Position numbers and translations under genes: made by a program. This document shows positions 1-6,981 of a DNA stretch of 25,515 bases, piece after piece (the first letter of the stretch is position 1; every line of letters begins with the position of its first letter). The DNA is from Actinomycetes bacterium (GTDB lineage: Bacteria; Actinomycetota; Actinomycetes; Propionibacteriales; Propionibacteriaceae). The notes beneath the pieces were generated by a model. The model was not told the origin of the DNA, made no database searches, and saw only the letters and a program-made list of their open reading frames with translations. Location: NCBI GenBank assembly GCA_023393755.1, contig JAEXCA010000183.1:1-25515 (forward strand), written 5' to 3'.

Positions 1-399
1 TGCGGAGTCGCGATCTCGGTACGCCGTTGCGGCACCGATAGCGCTGCCGCCCCGAGCTGCCTGTGCCGTGACCCGGCGCCCACCACCCGATGAGCCGCCA
101 CCTCCTGAAGCACCCCCGCCGCCTGACGAGCCCCCGCCGCCTCCTCGGCCACCACCGCGACGCGGCAGGGTATCCGACAGTGCGAACGACGGGACAGAGG
201 GACGGCGCGCATCGGGGTCCTCGCCAATCAGAGCTCCAGCGATTGCAGAGAGGAGTGCGTCGTAAGCCGGGTCGCCATCGATTCCCGGGGCGTCATTACT
301 CGGTGCATCAGTGGACTGGCCCCCCAATGAGGTCCATTCGTCACGTACCTGATCCCAAGCGGCGGCGCCACTCCCGCCAAACGCTCCGTTAGTGCCCAT
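1..399 (-). CDS. QatB-like glycine-rich protein, N-terminal part (runs off window)
   Basis: The minus-strand frame is open from an ATG at 399 to the window edge (133 codons, no stop), so the C-terminus is missing. The protein begins MGTNGAFGGSGAAAWD. It continues with a short acidic/alanine helical segment and then, near residues 88-110, a glycine/serine linker of repeated GGGGSS/GGGGAS units, followed by a new segment. The start lies inside the end of the upstream KAP ATPase gene (11-base overlap) and lacks a clear ribosome binding site, so translational coupling is likely. QatB proteins of the QatABCD anti-phage system have this MGT-x(n)-GGS type of N-terminus and follow a KAP ATPase. That family match is from memory of the pattern, not a search. 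On the plus strand the same stretch reads as a proline-rich ORF, which is a shadow. Alternative: an unrelated partner protein of a KAP NTPase. Confidence 0.6.
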   Translation of the reverse strand, partial: MGTNGAFGGSGAAAWDQVRDEWTSLGGQSTDAPSNDAPGIDGDPAYDALLSAIAGALIGEDPDARRPSVPSFALSDTLPRRGGGRGGGGGSSGGGGASGGGGSSGGGRRVTAQAARGGSAIGAATAYRDRDSA

Positions 400-2119
400 T
401 GGTGCTCTCTATCTCCATCTTGGCCGCTTGTGCCACCATGTCGTCTATGCCGTCTTCGGTGGCAAGTCGTTGGAGGATCGGCTGGTACTGAGCTTTCAGT
501 GTGGCGCCGTTCATGTTGACTACCGTTCCCGTGGTCAGCCGACGGAGTAGTTCGCCGGCGGCCTCGATGACGAGTTCGACGAGGCTGGGTGTCTTGTCGG
601 CCCACTGGATTGTCATCTCGAACAAGACGTCGAGGTCGTCGAGTCGTCGGCCTTGCCTGAGGCTCAGCTCCATCGCTGCTCGCTGTTCGGCTTCACCGAG
701 CGCAGTCAGCTCGACGAGTGCTGCTTCGCGAGCTGCGGTACCCGTGCCAAGGAGGTCCGTGACGAGACGGATCACTGTGTCACTTGTGTCCTCGCCAGCG
801 CGGACGTTTAGGAGCGATGCGGCGAGGTCCAGGTAGAGGCTTAGGTCAAGCTCCGCGAGCGATGGTTCGCTCGCCGCCCAGTGGTGGGTGTCTTCGCCGA
901 TTTTGTCTGGGCGGGTCACACCGTCTTCACCGTGCGCCCACCCTTCCCATGCGGTAAGTAGCGCAGTCCTCTCAGGTCTCGGAGTTGCGGCCAACGTCTC
1001 GAAGGAGGATCGGTGGAGGTCCTCCAGTAGCAACATCTTCATGAGAACTGCGGGAGCGATGGAGACCTTCCGGGAGTGAGCCACCATCGACCGCACCCCG
1101 AAGGCGTTGAGGAAGCGCTTGATTTGACGAGGGTTGGCCAATCGGTCGGCGGACAGCCCTTCGGCCAACTGGGCAGCTAAGCTCAGGCTCTCCTCGCTCG
1201 GCTTCGGGCTTAGCTTGCCAAGGTCTCCCAGCAGCGGCGATAGACCCAGTTGACGGCGACTGGAACAGTGGTTTGCGAGTGCTTCGATCTCGTCTGGGGT
1301 TGCTCCCTCGGTTTGAGTGAGCAGCAGGCCGATGTATGCCTCGGCGTCGGCTGTTGCCAACCTCGGTAGGGTCACTGGAAGTTGAACGATCTTCTCTAGA
1401 TAGCGGGTGGCAAAAGCCCCGCTGCGGTTGGTCTCGCCGAGGCTGACCGCGATGGAGTCCCGGACCATCTCTTGGTCGGCAGCCACGACGAACACCATCT
1501 TGGGCACAGCGAGGAACAGCTTGATTCCTTCGAGTGTTGCCATGACGGCAGGAGGCAGGCAACGGTCCAGATCGTCAACCATCACGACTACTCGATCAAC
1601 GTCTGGTAGCCCGCCTATGAGCTTGCCGAAGGAGTCCTTGAATCCGCTCATGGACTTGTCATCCGAGCGTGCCTTCGGGGTGAACGCGTCAATCAACTCG
1701 TCCGGTTTCCACTGCATGGTGAGGGCGCCCTTGCCAAGGGCGAGCCCAACGCGGGTCCAGCTGATGCGCTTCAGGAGGTCCGCGACGCGATCCTTCACGG
1801 TGCTATCCGCTTGGAATGCGGCCCCAAGTTGGTCGAGCACTTCGGCAATCAGTGAGCCGCGTACGTCATCGTGGTTGTCGTACTGCCAAGGGTCCGTTCG
1901 TATGACGACGTACCGCCCCGCGGCTTCCAAGCGACTCTCTAGAAGATTGAGCACCGTGGACTTGCCGCCGCCCCAGGGGCTGTGAACGCCGATCGCGAGC
2001 GGATCGACGTTGGCCGTACCGATCGCCTTCACGATTGGGTCGACGACAGCGTCAAATCCGAGGAAGTCGTCGAGGCTAGGGTTGTCGTCCCAGAGCCGCA
2101 GTGTCGCAGAGTCAGTCAT
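389..2119 (-). CDS. KAP-family P-loop NTPase, QatA-like
   Basis: This 576-residue protein has the KAP NTPase layout. It begins with WDDNPSLDDFLGF, followed by a Walker A HSPWGGGKST at residues 46-55. A Walker B VVVMVDDLDRC follows near 177-187, with the DDLDR signature typical of KAP ATPases, and then a VFVVAADQEMV sensor-like strand. The C-terminal half is helical with no obvious enzymatic motif. No membrane pair is seen between the Walker motifs, unlike many eukaryotic KAP proteins, so it is probably cytosolic. The ATG overlaps the upstream gene's TGA (ATGA at 2116-2119) and its own end overlaps the next gene, so three genes form one transcript. Context with a MGTNGAFGGS protein downstream suggests the ATPase of a Qat anti-phage system. 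The KAP assignment is firm; the Qat assignment is inference. Confidence 0.85.
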   Translation of the reverse strand: MTDSATLRLWDDNPSLDDFLGFDAVVDPIVKAIGTANVDPLAIGVHSPWGGGKSTVLNLLESRLEAAGRYVVIRTDPWQYDNHDDVRGSLIAEVLDQLGAAFQADSTVKDRVADLLKRISWTRVGLALGKGALTMQWKPDELIDAFTPKARSDDKSMSGFKDSFGKLIGGLPDVDRVVVMVDDLDRCLPPAVMATLEGIKLFLAVPKMVFVVAADQEMVRDSIAVSLGETNRSGAFATRYLEKIVQLPVTLPRLATADAEAYIGLLLTQTEGATPDEIEALANHCSSRRQLGLSPLLGDLGKLSPKPSEESLSLAAQLAEGLSADRLANPRQIKRFLNAFGVRSMVAHSRKVSIAPAVLMKMLLLEDLHRSSFETLAATPRPERTALLTAWEGWAHGEDGVTRPDKIGEDTHHWAASEPSLAELDLSLYLDLAASLLNVRAGEDTSDTVIRLVTDLLGTGTAAREAALVELTALGEAEQRAAMELSLRQGRRLDDLDVLFEMTIQWADKTPSLVELVIEAAGELLRRLTTGTVVNMNGATLKAQYQPILQRLATEDGIDDMVAQAAKMEIESTNGH

Positions 2120-2967
2120 GGCGTTGGCTCCTCGCTGGTCAGCCGCTTCACGGCGTCGAGTTGACGATGGGCATAGGAGAAGAGGGAGAAGGCGTCGTAG
2201 AAGTCAGCGAGCTCTTCGTCAATCAGGATTCTGTTGGAGTGCGCTCGCGGGTTTCGAAAGTGCCCGTGGATGCCTACCAGCAGGTTCTTAAATCCTCGGT
2301 GCGCACTGATCTCGGATTCCGATCCGTGACCATTGATCGACCAGATGGGTCGTTCGCGATTGGTGCCGAACACCCCGTCGTAGAGCGTTGCGCCGTCGCC
2401 GGCGAGCCCTGTTATCGCCCGGACCCTGGCCGGGATGCTCTTCGACGCCTCAGACATCGCGTGGAACAGCGAGCGATTGACAAGTTCCTCATCGCAATAG
2501 CGGAGCAGTTCGGAGTGACAGCCGCGACGCTTCAGCTCGGTCTGAAGACGCCCCGCGAGCGCTGCCCCTTCCTCGATTGTGGATGCCTTCTTCCCCGTCA
2601 CGAGCTTGCCGGTCTCGTTGATCGAATAGCCATAGAACACGAGGAACTCATTGAGCCGATCGCGCAGATCGTTGAACCGGTTCGGCTGAGTCACGTACCT
2701 GCCTGGACTCATGGCCCTGGCGATGAAGGCACCGACAACGTTGCCTGCCTGCTGTCGGGCCTGAACATTGTGCAGAGTGACGTACAGACTCTCGCGCTTG
2801 TTCGCGCCAGTCTCCCGCTGATCGACTCGAACCATGCGAAGAAGGGAGTCGATCTCTGAACCTGTGAGGCCAGGAAAGTCCGTCTGCGCGAGCACATCAC
2901 ACACGCCCTTGACCATCTCCGTGGGGAACGGCGGTATCTTCTTGGGTCTCTGAGTGGTGGTCGTCAC
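2116..2967 (-). CDS. TIGR02391/Hypoth_Ymh family protein with HEPN-like motif
   Basis: This 283-residue protein starts at a GTG (2967) preceded by AGGGA about seven bases upstream. The C-terminal third holds VFGTNRERPIWSINGH, then GFKNLLVGIHGHFRNPRAH (residues 225-243) and DFYDAFSLFSYAHRQLD, the layout of the Hypoth_Ymh (TIGR02391) domain. That family is found in abortive-infection and restriction neighbourhoods and has no firmly established activity. R238-N239-x3-H243 fits the RphiX3H motif of HEPN ribonucleases, so an RNA-cleaving role is possible but inferred. The N-terminal half is helical and basic and was not recognised. The stop codon overlaps the start of the KAP gene (ATGA), so the protein is made together with the Qat-like proteins and may be an accessory effector or sensor of that system. 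Confidence 0.75.
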   Translation of the reverse strand: MTTTTQRPKKIPPFPTEMVKGVCDVLAQTDFPGLTGSEIDSLLRMVRVDQRETGANKRESLYVTLHNVQARQQAGNVVGAFIARAMSPGRYVTQPNRFNDLRDRLNEFLVFYGYSINETGKLVTGKKASTIEEGAALAGRLQTELKRRGCHSELLRYCDEELVNRSLFHAMSEASKSIPARVRAITGLAGDGATLYDGVFGTNRERPIWSINGHGSESEISAHRGFKNLLVGIHGHFRNPRAHSNRILIDEELADFYDAFSLFSYAHRQLDAVKRLTSEEPTP

Positions 2968-3125
2968 CGAGCGTCCCTGTTCTCAGGCGACCGACCAGAG
3001 TGCTGCGCCTAGTGAGTAGTTGTCATGACGCCTCAATGGTCCCACGCTCCTCCAGGTCGGCGGAGGCGACGCACCGACACCGAGCAAGCTCGTCGACCTT
3101 CGACGGTCGGGTCTCGATGGCGAGG
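2968..3125. other. Gap between relaxase gene and Qat-like operon
   Basis: These 158 bases lie downstream of the relaxase gene and upstream of the Ymh-like gene, both read on the minus strand. They contain two small inverted repeats: CGAGC/GCTCG with a two-base gap at 3081-3092, and CGACC/GGTCG with a six-base loop at 3094-3109. Neither is followed by a T-run, so an intrinsic terminator is only a weak possibility. No convincing -35/-10 pair was seen, although the Qat-like operon probably needs its own promoter here. Confidence 0.35.
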
Positions 3126-6100
3126 TCAGAGACTCCTAGGTGCATCGCGCTGCACTGAAGTGGCGGAGGCGATCATGCTCTCCACGCCCCCAACTTGTCT
3201 GCGCATTCCTTCGTAGGCGGATCGCGCTCGCGCGGCGTCGATCTTCTGGGCGGCCGACTCGGGCGGAGCACCGAGAGGTGCGTCGTCGGTGATGCGGTAG
3301 CGGTCTCGGTAGGCGGCGACCGCGCGGGCGGCCTTGCGCCAGGTGGCGGCTCGTCGCCGGTCGTTCGGCTGCGCTCCAAGAGCGTCCGTCCACGGCGCGT
3401 TCTCGGCGAGCGCAGCTTCGAGCGCGGCATCGGCGCGCGCCTCGATCAGCTCCTCTCGCTCGTCGAGCGCCGCGTACATCTCGGGGTCGATGACGCCGTG
3501 CGCCTGTGGGATGAGGCCGGCGATGAGTCGCGGTGGCTTGCGAGTCCTGCCCGAGCCTGCGGGCCGGGCGGTCGCCCGTTCGACCCGGTAGTGGAGTACG
3601 GCGGCGATGTCGTCGGCGTCGTCGAACCCGCGCGCTGCGACGAGGCGTGGCAGCAGTACGTCGACGTTGTGATGGTTGGCCTCGGCGCGTCGGAGTTCGG
3701 CCGTGAGCGGGCCGAACGCTTCGGACTCGATGGCGTTCTCGGCCTGTTCGTCGGTGAGTCCGGAGCCGCGGATGAGGGTTGCCCAGCGGTCGTGTTGGGC
3801 TGCGGCGGCGATGGTCTCGTACTCGGCGGCGAGCTGGGCGATCGAGCCCCACTGTTCCTGTTCGGCCACGATGGTCTCGTGCGCCGAGAGTTCGGCTCCG
3901 CTGTGCCGTAGAACGCCGTAGAGCACGCTTCGCGCGGTGGCATGCGGGTCGTCACCAGGGTGCGGCTGGGCATGGTCGTCTGCGCGGTCGAGAGTCACGT
4001 AAGCGTGGTTCGAGCGCCGTCCTCGGGTCATCGCGACGTAGAAGGTCTCTCTCGTCGAGGTCGGTTCGACCAACACGTGTGCGGTGTCGGTCGTGACGCC
4101 TTGCGCTCGGTAGGCGGTGACTGCGTAGCCGAGATCGACATGCTCGGCCACGTACGAGGCTGGGAGGACGATGCTGCCGCCGAACCTGCTCCTTCGCTTC
4201 CGAGCCCTGCTGGTGCCGTCGTCGCGAACAACGGTGCCGGTTCCGTAGTCGCGTGCGATGGTGATGGTCCCGTCGTCGCCGACGGCGGTGATGGTCCAGA
4301 TGTCGCCGTTGCGCACCCAGTCCCGCCCGGCCAGGGTGCGCAGTTCGCGCTTGTTCTGTCGCGTGATGATGGTGTCGCCGACGCCTGCGGCGGTGCCGTC
4401 GCGCAGCTCGACTTCGCGGTCGGGGTTCAGCGTCTTGTTGAGGATCAGGTCGGCGCGGGCGCGACGGTTCAGCGTGGTTACGTCTTCGTGGGTTTCGGCG
4501 ATCAGCACCGAGACGAGTCCGGCGTCGCGGTCGGCGCGCCAGGCGTTGTAGGCGGCGTCGGTCATGGCCTCGGAGTCGCCGTCGGTGATGCGCTCGTGGG
4601 CGAGGTAGGTGTCGATAGCCGCCGTGCGTCCGTGACGTAGCTCGAGTGAGGCGGTCTTCTCCCAGGTATGGGTGAAGCGGTGGACGTCGACCAGTTCGGG
4701 GGTGTCGGCCCGGTCTCTGGCGATCATTGCGAAAGCGCCGCCGGCGTCCACGGATTGCAGTTGGGCGTAGTCGCCGACCAGCAGCACCTTCGCGCCCGCT
4801 TCCTGGGCGAGGTGGGTGATGCGGTCCAGTGACAGGGTGCCGGCGAGGGAGGCTTCGTCGATGACGACGAGCTGACCCGCCTCGAAGGTGGTGCCGTGGA
4901 GGAGGTGGTTCTGCCACCACTTCGCCGTGTTCTCAGTCTCGATCCCGAGATCGTCGGCGAGGACCTGGGCGGCAACCGCTGACGGGGCCAGGCCGACGAC
5001 CGAGCCGGGGCCGTGCTCGGCTTCCCAAGCGCGACGGAGCGCATTCATGGCGGTGGTCTTGCCCGCCCCGGCGGGACCGACAAGCACGTCGAGCACCCGT
5101 CCCGACACCGCGATGCGGGCCAAGGCGTCGGCTTGGTCGTCGCCGAGCATCAGGCCGTCCGCGTCGGGTCTGGCGGTGATCTTCTCGACCGTGGCAAGCG
5201 GCACCGTCGGCCCGGCCAGGTTGGCAGCTCGTTCGAGGAGTCTGTCCTCGGCAGCAAGCTGGGACTCGGAGGTGAACACGGTAGAGCTCTTCGGACGGAA
5301 CACTGAGGTGCCGTCAGGCCGACGGAACACGACCGGCGAGGCCGCGAGTTCGGGCGGGGTCAACCGAAGCGAGACGAGCTCGGCGGCGTCGGTGACCATC
5401 GCGACGATGGCTTCCCGATCCTGCATGGTGGCGAATCGCCAACCCATTGTCTGCCGGGATGCCTCGGCCATGAGATTCCACCGTCGCCAGGTCGAGCGCT
5501 TCTCGCCGACCACCTCGACGACTGAACGCCCAATCTCGCCGATCACGTCGAGCGGCACGTCGTCGGCGCGCAGCAGGAGCGGTTTGTCGTTGTCGGTCAT
5601 CTCGCGTGCCCACGTCGTCGCGTCCCGATCGAGGGTCTTGGACGCGCGATCCCGCCACTCAGCGGTCAGGTCAGCCAAGGATCGGACCTGCTTCTCAGGC
5701 CTCGTAGCCAGCGTGGCCTGGGCTCGCAGTTTGAGAATCGTCGCGTTCGACGGCTGGTGTCCGTGCTGGGCAACGTACTCGGCGATGAGCCGGTTCTTCT
5801 CGACGTCGATGTGGCGAGCACGGGTAGAGAACTCCGCGACCAGTCCTTCCGGAACTCCCGTGATCGCCCATGCCGGGTTCCGGTCCCGACCCATCTCGCG
5901 GGCCTCCCACGAGACGCCGAAGGTGCGCGTCATGTGGTCGGCGAACGCAGCTTCGTGCAGTTCGGAGAGCGCGACGACGGCGGCGTGCATCGGTCTGCCG
6001 TCGAGCGATCGCCACTTCCCATCGAGGACGGTCTTGGCCTTGTTGCTGATGACGACGTGCGTGTGGAGGTGGGGGTCGCCGGCGCGGGAGTCGAAGTGAT

Positions 6101-6737
6101 CGAAGGCGGTTGCGATGAGCCCGGTGACATCGACCTGTGCAACCGCGCCGTCACCGGCGGTTGCACCCGTGCGTGTGGCTGCAACCTCGCGCTCCATGAA
6201 CGCAACCACCTCCGCAACCGCTCGATGATGCGCCTCCGCGATCAGCGCTTGGACCCCGGCGTCGGCAACCGCCCACAACACGCTCGCGGACTTCGGGATC
6301 GAGAAGGTGAAGTCGAAACCCGCCACCGCACGGCGTGTGCTGCGGGCAGTCTCCTCGGCAACGATCTGCGCGACAGCCTCACCCTTGGCCCCAGGTGTCA
6401 TCGTCGACTCAAGGCCTGCGATCCGTGCCTCGATCCGCTCGTTCTGGCTCTTGTACGTCGCGAAGCCCAAGCCGAGTTTGTCGCCGGTGATTGGATCACA
6501 GCCCGTGCCCATCAGGAGCTGGAGCTGGTCTCCTGATACTCGGTCGCCCACCTGAATCTCGCCCTTGCCGAGGGCCGCTACACCCGCGCCAAGCCAGCGA
6601 CCAGGCGGGGTGCCCTCCTCCATGTAGTAACGAGTGAGCGGCGTCGAGAGCGGCCGGTTGCCGTCGGCGGCCACGACCGTCTTGAGCAGGTACTTGTAGC
6701 CATCACCCGCCGACATCACGCGCATCGAAACCGTCAT
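3126..6737 (-). CDS. MobF-family conjugative relaxase with RecD-like helicase (TraI/TrwC-like)
   Basis: This 1203-residue protein nicks oriT and unwinds the transferred strand. The N-terminal TrwC relaxase domain shows the candidate tyrosines GYKYL (about 14-17) and RYYMEE (about 36-40), and the metal-binding histidines HLHTH (about 223-227). The helicase half has Walker A VGPAGAGKTT (about 553-562), Walker B VVIDEAS (about 624-630), VLLVGDYAQLQSVD (about 651-664), and late motifs VTAYRAQG and FYVAMTRGR. The C-terminal ~250 residues are basic and alanine-rich. I chose the ATG at 6737 because GGAGGTGAGC lies directly before it and the MTVSMRVMSAGDGYKYL start fits the family; a longer in-frame ATG at 6776 would add 13 residues. 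A 10-bp hairpin covers this ribosome binding site. The protein identifies the region as a self-transmissible or mobilisable element. Confidence 0.95.
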   Translation of the reverse strand: MTVSMRVMSAGDGYKYLLKTVVAADGNRPLSTPLTRYYMEEGTPPGRWLGAGVAALGKGEIQVGDRVSGDQLQLLMGTGCDPITGDKLGLGFATYKSQNERIEARIAGLESTMTPGAKGEAVAQIVAEETARSTRRAVAGFDFTFSIPKSASVLWAVADAGVQALIAEAHHRAVAEVVAFMEREVAATRTGATAGDGAVAQVDVTGLIATAFDHFDSRAGDPHLHTHVVISNKAKTVLDGKWRSLDGRPMHAAVVALSELHEAAFADHMTRTFGVSWEAREMGRDRNPAWAITGVPEGLVAEFSTRARHIDVEKNRLIAEYVAQHGHQPSNATILKLRAQATLATRPEKQVRSLADLTAEWRDRASKTLDRDATTWAREMTDNDKPLLLRADDVPLDVIGEIGRSVVEVVGEKRSTWRRWNLMAEASRQTMGWRFATMQDREAIVAMVTDAAELVSLRLTPPELAASPVVFRRPDGTSVFRPKSSTVFTSESQLAAEDRLLERAANLAGPTVPLATVEKITARPDADGLMLGDDQADALARIAVSGRVLDVLVGPAGAGKTTAMNALRRAWEAEHGPGSVVGLAPSAVAAQVLADDLGIETENTAKWWQNHLLHGTTFEAGQLVVIDEASLAGTLSLDRITHLAQEAGAKVLLVGDYAQLQSVDAGGAFAMIARDRADTPELVDVHRFTHTWEKTASLELRHGRTAAIDTYLAHERITDGDSEAMTDAAYNAWRADRDAGLVSVLIAETHEDVTTLNRRARADLILNKTLNPDREVELRDGTAAGVGDTIITRQNKRELRTLAGRDWVRNGDIWTITAVGDDGTITIARDYGTGTVVRDDGTSRARKRRSRFGGSIVLPASYVAEHVDLGYAVTAYRAQGVTTDTAHVLVEPTSTRETFYVAMTRGRRSNHAYVTLDRADDHAQPHPGDDPHATARSVLYGVLRHSGAELSAHETIVAEQEQWGSIAQLAAEYETIAAAAQHDRWATLIRGSGLTDEQAENAIESEAFGPLTAELRRAEANHHNVDVLLPRLVAARGFDDADDIAAVLHYRVERATARPAGSGRTRKPPRLIAGLIPQAHGVIDPEMYAALDEREELIEARADAALEAALAENAPWTDALGAQPNDRRRAATWRKAARAVAAYRDRYRITDDAPLGAPPESAAQKIDAARARSAYEGMRRQVGGVESMIASATSVQRDAPRSL

Positions 6738-6770
6738 GCTCACCTCCGCTCCTGCCGGGCAGGTGAGCAT
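6736..6770 (-). promoter_or_regulatory. Hairpin over relaxase ribosome binding site and start
   Basis: ATGCTCACCT at 6736-6745 and AGGTGAGCAT at 6761-6770 form a perfect 10-bp inverted repeat with a 15-base loop. In the minus-strand transcript the 3' arm contains the Shine-Dalgarno sequence AGGTGAGC and the first two bases of the ATG at 6737. The folded RNA would therefore hide the start of the relaxase. The loop-side sequence CCTGCC-C-GGCAGG can also pair with itself and competes with the larger hairpin. The pairing is read directly from the sequence; the regulatory role is inference. Confidence 0.5.
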
Positions 6771-6948
6771 CCGCACCCGGTGACTTCTACGGCGGTAATG
6801 CCCGGATCAACCTCGACCTGCAAGACGCGTGTGACCTCCGAGTGCGGTTGGAGCGAAGGCCGGAGGTAGAGGACCTCGGGCGGCAGGCGCGTGTGGGTGT
6901 CGTGCACCTGACAGGTGACCAGCTCGACATCAGCTTCGTGACGAGGCG
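6771..6948. other. Divergent intergenic region; possible gene remnant and inverted repeats
   Basis: This spacer separates the minus-strand relaxase and the plus-strand methyltransferase. It holds a 7-bp inverted repeat ACCTCCG (6834-6840)/CGGAGGT (6861-6867) and a near-perfect palindrome CACCTG-A-CAGGTG (6905-6917). Next to a MobF relaxase this is a reasonable place to seek oriT or an operator. One plus-strand frame reads protein-like from about 6782 (DFYGGNARINLDLQD, later VGVVHLTGDQLDISFVTRR) with mostly G/C wobble bases. It has no start codon after the stop at 6764 and no own stop, so it may be a truncated gene remnant. No clear promoter was found. Confidence 0.35.
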
Positions 6949-6981
6949 ATGCCGGGAACGACCGTCACCGGAGCGCACTTC

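Noticed and set aside
68..265. Proline-rich plus-strand ORF
   Set aside because: It is the complement of the glycine/serine linker of the minus-strand QatB-like gene and has no ribosome binding site.
3081..3109. Intrinsic terminator after the relaxase gene
   Set aside because: Two short hairpins are present but neither is followed by a T-run on the minus strand.
4888..6099. Long (403-codon) plus-strand ORF
   Set aside because: It is antisense to the relaxase gene, whose relaxase and helicase motifs are unambiguous; its serine/arginine-rich product looks like a GC-rich shadow.
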